A stretch of 64,000 nt of DNA from Trametes villosa (taxonomy: Eukaryota > Basidiomycota > Agaricomycetes > Polyporales > Polyporaceae), in contig PUDQ02000001.1 of NCBI GenBank assembly GCA_002964805.2, forward strand, positions 1,326,001 through 1,390,000, in the 5' to 3' direction. Under the pieces are notes generated by a model. It did not search any database. It was not told where the DNA came from and worked only from the letters and a program-made list of their open reading frames with translations. The position numbers and the translations under genes were made by a program. Within the stretch, counting starts at the first letter, position 1, and every line of letters starts with the position of its first letter. Below are positions 32,976-48,200 of the stretch, in pieces.

Positions 32976-35900
32976 ATGGTCTGGTGGTCAGACCCGGGGA
33001 AGGAGGTCTTGAACATCGTGCGTAGCTCGCCTCAGATCGCGGTGCTCGTGCTTACCTGCATACAGCTGTTCAACCGCGTCCTTGCCCCGTATGTCGAGAA
33101 CCTGGACATGAACCAGGTCAACTATGGAATTGGCCAAGGTTAGGATGGTTGCCGCGGGAAAGGACGCGTTCTGAACGCGATCTACAGGACAAATTACGCT
33201 GAACAAGCTGCACCTGAAGAAGGGCGCCTTGGACAAGTTCAGGCTACCGGTGGATGTCATTGACGGTGCGCGACCACCCGTTACTCCTCTCGATGCATAT
33301 CTTACGCTCGCGCAGGCCATCTGGGGAAGCTGTCCCTCTCACTACACTGGATGAACTTGGGGAACCAGCCTGTGGAGGTCTTGGTCGAGGATGTATATCT
33401 ACTTGTCGTCCCCTCATCCGAATCCACCTATAATCCTGAGGAAGAGGAGCGCCGTGCTCAGGCAGCCAAATTTGAACGCCTGGAGAACGCAGAACTTCTG
33501 CATATGCAAGCGCGAACAGATCCCGCCCAAGGTTAGGATGTCGATGGCGATGCCTGTTATGAGCGAGCTCTGAAGCCAGCCTAGATACCGCGCAGTCGCA
33601 AGGCATGCTTGCGTCTCTAGTGACCAAGATCATCAACAACCTGCAGGTCACCGTGAAGAACATTCACATTCGGTATGAGGACAAGCTCAGTGTGCCCGGC
33701 GTAAGTTACTCTTGCTCGATGGTCAGGTGCCGCTAGACTAAATATATGCTTGGTGACAGCATCCCTTCGCGGCCGGCATAACATTGGCTGGGTTCACCGC
33801 CGTGTCGGTGAACGAGAACTGGCAGCCCGCCTTCATCGACACCAAAGCCGGCGCGGTCCACAAGGTTTGTTAACCTCGTCCTTTCTACGCCAACTTGTAT
33901 ACTCATAAGACGCAGCTCGCGAGGCTCGAATCTCTAGCTGTCTACTTTGACACCGACTGCGCCAGCTTGGCCGGATTGTCGTATCAAGAATTCGTGGAGA
34001 AGTTCACTGCGCTGGTTAGTAGACAGTACTGATGGACCAACCGACGTACCATTAACACTGCTCGCAGATCTCCAAGGGCAACCGACTTGCCCCTCATCAA
34101 TTCATCCTCAAGCCGGTCTCAGGCGAGGGCAAGGTAACGCATCTATCCCAGTGACTGAATGTCCGTACTGACGTCAAGCCGGCAAGATCATCATGAACCA
34201 CAAGCTGGACAAGGAGACGCCACGCTTTGACGTACAGCTCTCCTTCGACGAGATCGGCGTGCTCGTAGACGACAACCAGTACCGAGACGCGATCTCGCTC
34301 GTGGACATGTATCACTTCTATATTCGTCAACACCAGGTAAGTAGTCGTACGACCTCGCACAGAGATGGTCACCGATACACATGCTCCCACAGTACCAAAA
34401 ATACCGCCCGGCTGCCGAAGAACTCGAGAAGAGCCGTCCAAGGGCGCTGCTCAAATTCGCCACCACGGCCATCCTGGACGAAGTCCGCGATCGCAGGCGG
34501 AGATGGACCTGGGAGTACTTCGCGGAGAGACGCGACGATCGTCACCGCTACGTGGACCTATTCAAGCGGAAACACTTAGGACCTCTCTCGCCTCAGGTTG
34601 GGAGTCATGTGTCGCTGGTTATGCTCTCGGCTAACGCGCAGTACGTAGGATGTCGCGATGCTGGAAGCGTTGGAGCGAAAGCTCTCATACGAAGACCTGC
34701 GCTTCTACCGCTCCATCGCACGCTCGCAGCTGCGCAAGGATATGGCCACGCGGAGAAAGCTCGAGGAGGAGCGTAAGAAGCAGCAGCCGCAGAAGCAGGG
34801 CTCGTGGTCCTCATGGATATGGGGATCCTCCACGGCGGCCGCCGGCAGTTCGAACACCGGGCCCAGCAATGAGGAGGCTGCGTTCACCGGCGAGATGACG
34901 GACGAGCAGCGGAAAGAGCTGTACAAGGCGCTTGACTACGACGAGAAGGCCGCTCTAGCGGAGTCTCTCGACACGCCCAGGGACGCGCTGAAGGCGCGCG
35001 TCAAGGCGCAGCTGAACCGCGGCTCGTTCGCGCTGAAGACCGACCCACACGGGAAGAACAGCGAGATCGTCTCGATCGTGTTCGACATCTTCCAGGCGAC
35101 GTTCCTGCAGCGACAGGACAACTTCGAGACCTCCCTCTCCCTCGGCGGCTTTGCCGTGCGGGATGGCACGACGCAGAACACTGCATACCCTCTCATCGTG
35201 CATGTGCAGGAGAAGCGGAGCCAGAGCGAGATCGTCAAGGCGCTCCCCGTGGAGGAGTCAGGCGTCTCGCCCGACCTACCCGACCCGTTCTTCTACCTGA
35301 AGTTCGAGAACAACCCGCTGAGCGGGCGCGCGGACAGCGCGCTCACGGTCCGCATGCGGTACATGGAGATCGTGTACCATAGAGGTTACATTGAGGCAGT
35401 GTACAAGTTCCTGAAGCCTCCCGCGAGTCAGCTCGAGTCTGTCGAAGCCCTCTTGGTACGTTATGCGTTCCGGCATGTTTACCTCGCTCACCATCCCGCA
35501 GGATGTTGCGAGTCAAACGCTCGAGGGTCTTCGGAAAGAGACCAGAATCGGTCTCGAGTACGCCTTACAGACGCACAAGACCGTCGACGTCAAGATGGAC
35601 CTCAATGCGCCTATCATCATCATCCCCGAGGAGTAAGCTCGCTACCGGTTCCAATCCCCTGGATGAGGTCATTTACTTCATATCGCTCTTAGTGTCACCA
35701 CAACCAAGGGCAAGCACCTGGTCATTGATGCCGGTCATATCTCTATTGGCAGCGAGCTGGCGAGTAAGGAGGCCATCCAGGAGATACACGCGAAGCGCAA
35801 GCAACAATACACCGAGGATGACTACAAGCATCTAGAGTCAATGATGTACGACCGCCTGACCGTCCGACTCGAAGCTGCTCAGGTTAGCTCCATTAGGACA

Positions 35901-38900
35901 TCTATCTTTGAACGCTACTGAATAGCCCCCTGAATAGTTCCTCATCGGCGACGACCTTCATTCGTGTCTCAAGGCGCTACGCTCAAATGAGAACGACAAC
36001 CTGCACCTGCTGGAGCGGACCAATTTCGACTTGCAGGTGCAGAACTCGATCGTCCCGACCGCATACACGCTCGCACGCTTCAAGGTCGCCGGGCATCTGC
36101 CCGCGCTCCAGGTGAACATGTCGGACACGAAGTACAAGGCCCTCATGCGACTCATCGACGTCTCAATCCCGCACTTTGACGACGAGGAACAGGCCCCGGG
36201 CCGAGCATATTCCGCCGCAAAACCCTCAGCCTCGCAGCGGCACGCTTCTACCGCATTCAAGATACCCTCTGGCTTCTTCGGACCGGTGCCGGAAGAGGAG
36301 TATGCGATTGAGACCGACGATGAAGACCAGGCAGCTGTTACTCTTCCACGGCGGGAGCCCGGTCAGCGCGATGAAGACAATGATGAGTTCTTCGAGGCAG
36401 ACACGGGCGCTATTTCGGTACGCCTTCCCAGCACCGCGCTTTCCGCGGTTGGCTGTACTAATCCTGAATACGCTGTCAGAATAACCCGGCGCTGCACCAA
36501 CATGTGGTTGAGGTCGACTTCAAGGTCGACACGCTCCGGGCTACGCTCTACAAGTCCGCTGCGGATGGGACGGAGAAACCGCTGGGTAACGTGGCTTTCC
36601 AGGGATTCGGCCTAGGCTACGCCATGGAGAAATATGTCATGAAGGTCGACGTCAACCTGAAGTGAGTTCGGTGCGCAAGGAAGGTTATTCACATGCTGAC
36701 CTGCGGGCTTCCGATAGATCCGTCTCTATGCATGTCAACCGCCCAGGAAAGGACCCCCTGGAGTTTGTCTCTTCGGCGGCCGGACCATCGGCAGCGGACC
36801 TCCTCACCGTGAAGTACACCCGAGTGCAGCAGGCCTCGCCCGAGTATCAGCCGGTCTACGAGGGCATCGACCAGAATGTTGACGTCAAGATATCGACGTT
36901 CCTGTTCCGGGCTGCTCCAGAGCCGGTCCTCACGCTGTACGATTTCATCATGACCACCTTCGTTCCCCAAAACGGCGACAAGGTCGAAGCCCCGTCTTCT
37001 CCGGATTCGCCCGACGGGGAGGTTGTCCCCGACGTGACCGTGGACGAGGGCGGCTCTCCTGAGAAGATCCGTGTTCTCCTGACTCTCGCGAGTATACAAG
37101 GTACGTCTAGAGCGACCCTTGCATGAGCGGCAGCTAATGGGACTGTAGTCATCCTCATCAACGACGATGTCCGCATCGCGACCCTGTCCCTCTCGACGGC
37201 ATATGTCGCGATTCTGCTCCGCGCGAACACCATGCGCATCAACGGCCGTCTCGGGAGTCTTGCGTTGAATGACGACTCCCCGATCCAGACGGCTTCGCCC
37301 GAGTTCAAGCAGATTCTGTCCATTGAGGGCGACAATTTCGCGGACTTCACCTACCAGACCTACAACCCCGAGGATCACGAGACCTACACCGGCGTGAAGT
37401 CCTCGGTCTCCCTCAACACGGGCTCCGTCAAGGTCCACTACCTCGAGCACAGTCTCCATGATGCGTACCAGTTTTTCATGCGCCTCGCCAAGCTCAAGGG
37501 ATTCTACGACGCCGCCACAGAAGCCGCGGTGCAGCGGGCGTCTGAGATCGAGCGCATGCAGTTCGACGTCAACATCAGCACGCCGATCGTCGTGTTCCCT
37601 GCGGACGCTCAGAACTCGCTTGATGTCCTGACGATGCGCCTCGGTGCGCTCAGTGCTCGGAACTCGTACGAGAACGACGGCGACCGTATCACGGCCGGAT
37701 TGCACGGCATACAGCTGACGTCGTGCCTGCACTATGATGACAAGCCCTCGGTCCTGAAGATCGTCGACGACATCGACATCAACGCCGACGTCACGCAGTT
37801 CGGAGAAATCGACCGTTCCAAGGACTTGGAGCGTCCCAACACGCAGGTAAAGCTTAACTGCCGCTCTCGCTCACTGACAGCTCGCTGAATGCATATTGCC
37901 TGGTCCCTCGAAGGTCTCCGTCAAGATCTCCGACGTCCGGTTACATCTCACGCAGCCTCAGTACTGTCTCCTCATCGCCCTGTCTCAGTCTATCCCCAAG
38001 GTCTTCGCAGACGTTCCGGAAGTCGACCATGAGCAGGAGCCAACGCAAGCTAGTGAACCTCCAAGCACGCAAGGTCACTCGAGTTCCGACTCGACCACCC
38101 TCGTCGACCTACGGCCGGAGCTGTCCACCAACCCGTTCTCGGACGATGCGCGACCGTGGACATCGCTGGATGTGGTGGTCGCCGTCAGTGCCGTCAAGCT
38201 GCACCTCTACGATGCCCTTGCCACCACTCAGGCCAGCGTCAAGGAGCATGGCATCGCGAGGTTCGCCTTAAGCGACAACAGCCTCAGGCTCAAGATGCTG
38301 TCCGATGGTGCTCTCGAGGCGCAGGTGGTGCTGAAGTCCATGACGATGAGCAACACCCGCCCGGGACCGTCGAGGTTCCGCGAGATCATGCCTGCGGCTC
38401 AGCACGAGCGAAACCAAATCATGCTCCTGTTCACCATGTCTGGCGGACCGAACAGCTCGGGCCTTGCTGTGTTGACTGTCGACTCGCCTGAGGTCATCTT
38501 CGCCGTCGACCCCATCATCTCGCTCCTAGAGTTCTTCACCAGCGCATTCCCCTCACAGCCGGAGCAAGTAGATGATCAGGCGGACGCTGACACGGAGCAG
38601 CCGGATGCCAGTCCTTCGGGCTTGAAGATCGACTTCCGTCTCGACCTGCACGACGTTTCTATCTGTATCCTGGAGGATGATGCTAGTGCCGAGTCGCAGG
38701 CGATTAGGCTCGCCGTCAAGCAGCTGCTTGTCTCGCAACAGGTACGGGCTTACGCATTCTGAACGAACCACTCATCTTACGGAACGAGCAGGGAGTTTTC
38801 GCCGTGAGCGTGAAGCAAGTGGGCATGTCTCTCACCCGCATGGGCAGCCCATCCGAAAGCGTCAGGTTCCTCGACGATGTCGACCTGACGCTCACACTAG

Positions 38901-41900
38901 ACAGCCGTTCTTCCGCGGTTCACCAGTCCACCAGCATCGAAGTCACCGCACTGCCCATAGTGTTCCGTGCCTCGTATCGCGACATCATGCTCATCACGGC
39001 CATCGTCAACAAGGCGATCGCGTTGTACGGCAACTCGAGCAAACCGTCGGAGCCGGAACGGCCAGGTCTCGAGCAGAGACCGAGCAGACCGACGTTGTCC
39101 GCGAGGAGAGCTTCGAGGCCGACTACTTCCCGTGTGCAGCCAGTCGGTAGTGCTCACGTCGTGACGAACAAGGAGCAGGTATTACATTCTGAAGGAGTGG
39201 CCATGCATGAGATCGCTCATTTTGTTTGTTGTAGTTTAGAGGCTCGTTCGAAGGATTCCGCCTGGTCCTTATCGGAGATCTCCATGAACAGCCGCTCTTG
39301 CATCTCAGGGTCAAGCCCTTCATCCTCGGGGCCAAGGACTGGTCCGGAGAGGTAGGTTTATAGCTTAATAGTCGCCACATCATTCTCACACAGATTTAGC
39401 TGCAAGCAACCTCCACGCTGTCGGTTCACGTCAGCTACTGGAACCTGTCCAACTCGCATTGGGAACCTTGTATGCGGCTTTCTTTTGTACCTTGTCATGA
39501 TACTCACGTCGAACCACCTCAGTGATCGACCCCTGGACGTTCACAGCATCGGTAAGCTCTCCCTGGTATGCGAAAACCAAGGAGCATGCTTATCTTGTGT
39601 ACAGATCGCCAAGGAGTCGCCTACAAGCGGTATGAAGATGTCCGTCAATGCCAACCAACGTCTGGACGTCAATCTCACCATGACGTTCGTCGAGCTTGCG
39701 CTCGCAACCGCGAAGATGCTTGGCACCGAGGGCGAGCGGATGCTGCAGAAGGCCCGCGGGAGTTACGCCCCGTACCGCATATGGAACAGGACAGGTTACC
39801 CCCTGTTCATCTGGCCTGACACCGACGGCAGTCACGACAACAAGGAGACCACCGCGAAGCAGATCGCCAACGGCAAGACCATCGACTGGAGGTTCGACGA
39901 CTGGAAGACTATGCGTGAGGTAGGGGATCACGTACCGAACGTCGCGTTATTTGTGCTGAATGTCAGTTCAGCACGTCTCGTCTAGCGGACACAACAGCAT
40001 TGGCATACAGATTGCTGGCAAGCAGTGGGAGCATCTTCGCAGCATCCCCGTCGACAGGGAGGGAGAGTACACCTTCTCGCTGAGGCCTCGTACGGAGAAG
40101 TATGCGCATCGTCTGGTCTGTGAGGTCAAGGTCCAGGGGAACGTCAAGCTGGTCGTGTTGCGGTCGACGTACAAGATAGAGAACCTCACGCTCTATCCGC
40201 TCGAGCTGACTCTAGTAGACGAAACCGGTCAGCCAGTGTACGCGGTTGAGAAGATCGGTCAGTCACGTCGGGCTCGTGTTGATATTGATTATTACTTACT
40301 TCAGAAACTAGTTCCCGGTCAAGACTACGCTCTTCCTCTCGATGCAGTCAACCGCTGTCGGGTACGACTCCAACCTGATCGTAAGTCGGGCGAGGCAGTG
40401 AAGGATAGCGGCAGCATTAACATGATCTTTCTCTCAGAGGGTTTCGGGTACAAGTGGTCTCCAGCAATTCGATGGGAAGACCTCATTGCGAAGCGAGGGT
40501 TTACCCTGCGCTGTCCACATACGGACCAGAACGAGGCAGCCTTCAGATTCCAAGCGTGGGCCGAGGCAGACGCCAACGATATCGCATCCCGGTAAGCATG
40601 TCAGTGGATGCGGGATGCCCAAGCTCACGTATTATAGAAAACTGCCGAGGATCGCACTCAAATTGCGCGCGCCGGTCGAGCTGGAGAACCTGCTCCCGTA
40701 CAATCTGGAGTACCGCATCTACGACAAGGAAACCGATCAGAACTGGAGAAGCTACTTGCGGAAAGGCGGCGTCATGCCAGTCCACTCCGTCGAACTCGGG
40801 CATCTGGTGCTCTTGAACGTCCACATTCAAGACACGGGTAGGCTGCAGCGCAACCTGTGCGTCCACGGGAATTTGACCACTAGTCCCAGTCTTCAAACCG
40901 AGCGACTTTGCGATCATCAACACTGATGGCAACTCCGACTTCGACGTGGAAAACAAGCTCGTGTTGAGGGATCCCAGCGGCCACAAACTAGACCTGAAGT
41001 TGAACTACGTGTGAGCCTCTTGTTCATTCATGGTTGATTTGTGAAGTGACCCTTGCCGCAGGCATTACCCTGATTCCGGAGGGTCCTTCAAGGTGCAAGT
41101 CTACAGCCCCTACATCGTCCTGAATAAGACTGGGCTGCCTTTCTCCGTACGGCCGTCGAGCTCCCGCGTTGGTTCGTCGTCCGATGTTGCAGGAGAGACG
41201 AGACCAGGTATATCTCTCGCGACTTCCGCACTACCCAATACTAATGTTAATTGGAAGACGTGCTCGCGAAACCGGTTCCCTTCCGTGAGTCGTCGTGTGT
41301 CTCCTTCAATCGAGGCAGTTTTAACAGTACCCTGCTAGTGTTGTCTCATCCTGTGGATAATGGCAAGGACTTCGCGTTCAAGCTCGGAGATTCCGTGTGG
41401 TCTCAGGTAACGTATACACTTCAGCTCAACCCGAAGATATCGTGGCTGATACGCTACCTAGCCTGTCAGCCTTGACGCCCCGACGGCAGAGACAAGGCTT
41501 GTCATGCCTCACCAGACGCAGAAGACAGACGAGATCCACGTCGGCCTCTCTTGGACCGAAGGCCTAGGGAAATATAAGCTGACGAAGGTCATCACCCTGG
41601 CGCCTCGTTTCATTGTCAAGAACAACTTCTCCCAACCGTTGGCCTTCCGAGAACACGGTGTGGCGCCTCGCGGACGTGCTACCATTGACCCCGGCGAGAA
41701 GCGCCCACTGCACTTCTTGCGCGTAGGTGAAGAGAAGCTGCTCACTGTCGCTATCCCTGGCCTCAACGCGCAATGGTATGTAAACTGCATCGCATTCCCA
41801 GAAGGCACGGCTCACGTCGTGCAGGTCTCCTGCCATCAACTTGGAGGACATAGGCACTGTGCACTTCCGCCTACATGCCTCGGAAGGTAGCCAACAGGCG

Positions 41901-44848
41901 CGGTTGATGCGAGCCGAGGTGAAGATCGAGGGCACTACCATTTTCATCTTCATCGACGAAGCGACAGAAGGCTGGCCGTTCACGATCGAGAACGACACCG
42001 ACCATACTTTCACCCTGACCCAGACGGTACGTATAGTGTGTATCAGATCCAAACGCCGTACTAAAACATCCCTCAGGATCTGAACCGCAAGGAAGGAGGA
42101 CAGGCTGCGAGACCAAGCCCAACCTACACGATAGCCAGCAGGTCTAGCCTTGACTACGCGTGGGACAATCCTGCTGCTAGGGACAAGAGGCTCGTCCTCG
42201 CTGTCAAGGGTTCACGTCGGGAGATCGACGTCATGGAGATCGGCGACCTGGTCCCGTTCAAGTTTGCCGTGGGTATCTGTTTCCCCCACGCGCGTGCTAT
42301 TGGCTGAGTTCTCAACAGGGAGAGAGAGGCACGCAAATTGTCTCCCTCGACGTCCGTGCCGATGGCCACAGACAAGTGTTGCATATCACCAACTACAACG
42401 CGGAGTACAGTCTGTACAAGCCTCGTCGTCGAGATACTGCTGTGTCTCTGGCACGACAAGACTCCATCAGCAGCAGTCAAGATGCTTTCGAAGCGGTGCA
42501 GGAAACAGTGGCTCCTATCCTGACGGTGTTTTTGGATCTGCAAGGTTTGGGCATGTCGCTCATCAATCGGCGGATGGTCGAAGTCGTCTATCTCTCCCTG
42601 ACCGGCTTGAAGTTCGAGTACGCGAACAACCCTATCGCTCAATCCGTGAACCTGTCTTGCGGTGGTCTGCAGATCGACAACCAGCTGCATGACGCAATCT
42701 TCCCCGTGCTCCTTCAACCAACGCCCATATCGCAAGACTCGAAAACGGTTGCTGCGCTGCCAACTGTTCAGGCCTCTATGATCTGGCTGAACGATGAGGG
42801 TGAGTCAGCCATTGCACCGGAGATCCTGCGAGACTAACTTCTTCAACAGAGCACGGCGTGTTCTTCGTCAAGTACTGCTCCATCCTTCTCCAGGCGTTGA
42901 CGGTGGAGGCGGATGAAGACTTCCTGTTCGCCCTGTACGACTTGACGAAGATCAAGGGCGCTTCGTGGGACGAGGGACAAGAAGAGTGGGTTTGCAGCGT
43001 TTCTTACAATGCAGTAATCGCTCACATGGAAGGTACAGCGTACTGGTCGAGCATCCGGAGGACATCCCGGAACCACAGGCGACTGCGCGTGGACAAGACC
43101 TATACTTCGAGGTTCTGGAACTGCAGCCGATCAAGCTGTCTATCTCCTTCATGCGTACAGAAAGGGTTAGCGGCGAGGAGAAGTAAGTGTCAGAATTACC
43201 AGAGTTGTCGCTCGCTTACATACCATGTCAGGTTGAGCCTCCGCAATCCGTTCGCTGTCGTGCTGAACGCGCTCACGATGGCGGTCGGGAATGTCAACGA
43301 TGCTGCTTTGGAGATGAACGCCTTAGCGATCAAGGATATGCGTCTGACGCTACCAGACCTCGAAGAGCGAATCACGCACCACTACCGCCAGGAAGTCCTT
43401 CGCCAGCTCTACCGCATCCTGGGATCCGCGGACTTCATCGGTAACCCCGTTGGGCTTTTCACCAATGTCAGCTCTGGCGTGGCGGACATCTTCTACGAAC
43501 CGTTCAACGGCTCGGTCATGCACGGAAACCGGGACATCGGTATCAGCATCGCAAAGGTCAGTCGTACTGTTCGCCACATCGAGCTTGTGTCTGAGCCATC
43601 GTTATAGGGCGCAGCGAGCTTCGTCAAGAAGACAGTGTTTGGATTCACGGACAGCTTCACCAAGTTTACAAGCAGCGTCGGGAAAGGTTTGTCTGGCTCT
43701 GCCGCTGATGGCGGTCAGATAACTCATGAACATGTGTAGGCATATCGGCGGCCACTCTGGACTCCGAGTACCAGCTCCGTAGACGCATGAACCAGCGGCG
43801 AAACCGACCCCGTCATGCCATGTGGGTGGCTTACCTTTGGAGGGGCTTCGTATGATCTGACATTGCGCTCACCAGCTACGGCGTTGCTGCTGGCGCTGAG
43901 GCGTTTGCTACTAGCGTTGCTAGCGGAATCGAAGGTGTAGTGGTGAGTATTGGGAATACTGTTATCTCAGCGTGACCACATTCCTTATTCCCGCATAGCT
44001 CAAGCCTATCGAAGGCGCGGAATCCGACGGGGCGAGAGGCTTCTTCAAGGGAGTCGGGAAGGGGCTCCTCGGGTGAGCTGCCGTGCCCGCTGCGAACATC
44101 ATCGCGTGGTGCTGACCTGATAGTAGCGTCGTCACCAAACCCGTCGTCGGTGTCTTCGACCTTGCCTCCAACGTCTCAGAAGGTAAGTTGCAAGGAGTGC
44201 TCCCTTCCTACTAACACTAAACCAATGTTTCCTAGGCATCCGCAATACTACCACTGTCTTCGACAACCCGGCCAGAGATCGCGTGCGGCTGGTGAGGATT
44301 CTTGATGAGCTGTAACAATTCCTAGGACCTGACGTCAATATCCCTCACAGCCGCGTCTCGTGCCCGCCGACGGCGTCCTTGTTGTGCGTGGCGCTCTCTC
44401 GTCTCAATGCCCTGTTCTCTCTGACACTTTGAACAGCCATACTCGGATCGTGAAGCATTGGGGCAGTACTGGATGAAGGACCTCGAGCAGGGCAGGTTCC
44501 GCACAGAAACCTACGTCGCGCATCTCAGTGAGTACTCCGCTATGAAAGGACAACGACTGCTTTCTGACACTCCAAACAGATCTACCCGGCGGCGACAACG
44601 TCGCTTTGCTCACGACGACGAAGATCCTCTCCTTCTGGTCGAACAGGCTGAGGCTCGAGTGGGAGCTGCCCTTCACGCAGGTCCAGGGCGTCACCATCGA
44701 GGACACCGGGATCAAGTTCGCGCACAAGGCCGGCAAGGAGCACGACAAGTTCATCTTCATTCCCGACAAGTCCTCCCAGACATGGTTCTTCGGGCAGATC
44801 GCCTCGGTGGTCAAGGCCTTCAACGCCCGGCGGCGCATGGACTCCTAG
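32976..44848 (+). CDS. VPS13: VPS13, bridge-type lipid transfer protein
   Basis: Very large rod-like protein that moves lipids in bulk at membrane contact sites (family knowledge). Starts [11 protein letters not shown], then the chorein segment [37 protein letters not shown] and [20 protein letters not shown]. More than 35 short exons follow. I traced the first 27 up to 40837 (for example 32976-33017, 33066-33138, 33188-33265, 33316-33531, 34649-35455, 35938-36417, 37149-37846, 37914-38741, 39523-39551); every phase fits, with no frameshift. The VAB/SHR-BD region has [43 protein letters not shown] and [13 protein letters not shown]. The C-terminus has [20 protein letters not shown] and a PH-like end ([37 protein letters not shown]). 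About 3000 aa expected. The exact splicing of 41090-41480 and 43600-44500 is less certain. Confidence 0.96.
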
Positions 44849-45266
44849 GCAGGAGCGGGACTTCACGCGCACACGCAGCATGCTTACTCACACCACTCTC
44901 GGACGGTATTAAAGTGTATTGATAGACTGTATCCCATGTACCATGCAAGATGTACCAATGTATGACGGCATATACGCGACCGCGCGGAACGGGGAGAGTG
45001 AACGAAAGCGGTCGACAAGGTGCAGCAAAACCAAACACACAAACGATATAATGGTATGAGATATACGGGGGCGATCCAAACGAATGAACAGGGCGGGGAG
45101 AGGTGGATGTACAGACAGGTAACGACGGCGGCCGTGCGCGGCGGGCGTGGAGGTAAAGGTAACCGGCGGGGATTAACGCATAAGTAAGGGAATAAATACT
45201 ATGGACAGCGCGATCCCTGCATGTATGTATGTACGTGCAGTCGCGCGCTGCACTGGTCTAGTATGT
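44849..45266. other. Convergent intergenic region VPS13/DENN
   Basis: 418 bp between two facing stop codons. No coding signal. Presumably holds both 3' UTRs and polyadenylation sites; no specific signal was assigned. Confidence 0.4.
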
Positions 45267-48200
45267 TTAGCGGCCGCCCACGGTATCCTCGCTCGCGCGG
45301 GTCGTCAGCCGGGTCTGCGCCGCCGTCGCGGTGCTCGTGCTGAAGTTGCGCTCACGGCCCTTGAGCGCCATGTCCTGGTGCGTGCCGAACTCGTCGAGGT
45401 GGTCCCCGGTGAGCCCGGTCGGCGTAACCTGCTCGGTGTTCTCGCTGCCCGCGTAGCCCTTCGCACCGTAGTGCTCGAAGCTGCCGTAGCTGCCGCGCGG
45501 GCTGGTCGAGTACGCGCTTTGGAAGTCTGTGTCCTCGTCGTCCGTCGCGCCGTTCGCGCCGCCCGGAGTGAGCGACGGCGTCGTGGGCGTGACCGTTGCG
45601 GGTGAGAACGCGCCAATAGACGCTGTGGACGGGATTTTGCGCAGGCCGGGCAGCTCGAGGGTCGAGGTAGTGACCTGCGGGCGGGGCCTGTCCTCGGGGG
45701 CGATCTCAGTCTTAGTCTCGCTCTCGGAGGCCGAAAGCGAAGCATCCTTCGAGTCAGACGTCTTGGAATCCACCCGACGGATAGGGGTGTCAATGCCAGA
45801 GAGCGCAGGCGAGTCCGTCAGTTTCCTGGACTTGGGCTTCCCGCGGCGTGAACGCGCACGGCCGGACTCTGACCACTCGCTCTCGCTGTCAAGTGAGCGG
45901 CGGTACGCCTCAGACCCAAGGGCGTTCTCGAGCTTGCGCTGGATCTGAAGCACCTTCTGCGCGATCTTGTCGCTCTTCCGGGAGATGCCCTCGTCGACGG
46001 CCTTCATCCCGTCCTGGTCCATCTCCGCTGCGGAGAAGCGCTTCTTCTTCTGGCGCTCCCGCTCGCGCTCCTTCTCCTTCTCGCGCTCGATCGCGTCCGC
46101 CTCCTCCTCCTCGGGCTCCTCGAGCAGCGTGCCCGTCGCGCGCTCCGGCTGTAGCGCGAACTCGTCGCGCAGGTCGCCGCCCGAGTACGACTCCGCGAGC
46201 GTCGACTCGGTGCTGAACGAGCGCAGCGGGCGCGCCCGCGCGTCGCTCCCGCGGCGGAAGCCCGCGCCCGCGCCCGTGCCCGAGGGGGCCGAGCGCGACG
46301 ACATGCGGCTGCTCGGGCGCGAGCCGCCGTAGTCCGAGTCGTCGACGTCGACGGCCATGTGCGCGAGCGCGCGCTCGATCTGCGCCTCGACCTCCGCGAT
46401 CATCTCCGCGCGCTCCTCCTCCATCTTCTCCATCGTCGCGCGCATCTGCTCGAGCTCCTCCTGCGCGGTGCGGTGCGCCTTCTCCGTATCTTGAAGCTCT
46501 GTATGTCACAAACGGAAGAGAAGCAGACAGTCAATTAATCAATGCTCATTCGCGGAAAGCGGGCTCCGCGGGGCGGAGATGGACACGGCACTCACGCTGC
46601 TGCAGCTTCATCTTCTCCGCCGCGGTCATGGTGATCATGCTCGACAGCCGCTTCGTCTCCTTCTGCTCGCGGTTGATCTTCGAGCGGAGGTCGCTCGCCT
46701 CCACGCTCAGCTTCTCCGCGTACTGCTCGAACGTGACGAACTTGTCGCGCCAGAGGTCCGACTCGGTCATGAGGAAGTTCAGGCGGCGCGAGAGCCGCCC
46801 GATCTTCGTCTCGAGGTCGTCGCGCGCGTCGACGAACGCGGACGCGCGCTTGCGGATCGAGAGCTGGATGTGCTGCTCCGCCGCGCTCAGGCGCGGCAGC
46901 GCGCGCACGCTCCCGAACGAGCTGATGCGCTTCAGCAGCGACGGCTTCTTCATCTTGTCCGCGAGCACGCTGTCGAACGCCTGGATGATCCGCGTCGAGT
47001 GCCACCACTCCGGCGGCTTCACCATGTCCGCGACCGCGGTCGACGCCGCGCCGCGCTTCGCCTGGATTTTGCACACGGGCCGGAAGCGCCCTGCGGGGAA
47101 GGCCTCCTTGAACTCGCTGTCGAGGCAATGAGTTTAGTTGCCGGCATGTACAGTAGGAGTGTATAGCCCTTACCTGGGTACGCAGTGATCAGGGTGGTAG
47201 TGCGGCTCGAACGCGGCCAGCAGCTTCTGGCGGTACCGATCGCGCTGCTGCTTGGCCGAAACGACGCCAGGGGGCGGCGCAGCGCAGTTCAGGTAGTTGA
47301 TGTCCCTGTAGGTCCGTCCTCAGCATACGTGTTCCCAATCAGCGCAACCTGCGGCACTTACAAGTCGACAATGCAAACCTCCGCAGGCGGGCGCACGGCG
47401 TAGCGCGCCTCCGTCGCGAGACCAATGATCCACGGGCCAGGGTCCTCAATGTAAATCTTCGCGTCGCGCGAGTGCACAGAGGAGAGCGCAACGCCGCTCC
47501 AGCCGCGCAGCTCGACGAGGTACTTGACCGTCATCACTGCGATGCCTAGCATAGCCGGGTGCCGCGAGAAGAACAGAATGCGGCCCGTCGGCGCGAGCGC
47601 GATCTACGTTGGCAACAACGAATCCGCAGTTAGCCATCAAGTCGATCACGAAGGAGAGATTAGGGGGGATTTACCTCGCAGATGGTGAGGATGTTGTCGA
47701 TGTTCAGGCACTTGAAGAGCGGCCACATCGTGAAGTTCACATCGACGAGCCCGCGCCCGAAGTCGAGCCCGCCAGGGAAGCGCGCGACGACCTCCAAGCT
47801 CGTCTCCGCGCCGCCCTGCGCAGGCGCGGACGATGCGTCCAAACGCACAAGCTCACCAGGGCGCGGCGCAGGGTGCGAGAGGATCTTGCTAATCTGCAGC
47901 GTGTGGGACTGCACGTCCTTCGAGAAGCGCGCCCAAGAGAGGGTGAGGTAGTCCCGCATGAGGTCGTAGATCGGGAAGCGCGACACCAACGCTAGAAGCG
48001 GCCCGCCGATCAGCACCCGCCCATTAAGCTCCTAACGGCACAAAGCACTCACTCAGCGCGTACGGCAGCCAGAAGACCGTGTCGCCCGGCAGGAACAGCG
48101 TGCTCTCGCCGGGGGTGTGTCCCACGGTGCTCGCGACCTCGTAGTCGCTCTCGCTGATCGCGCCGCCCTCGCCATCCGTCTCCGGGTCGAGGTCCGTCTC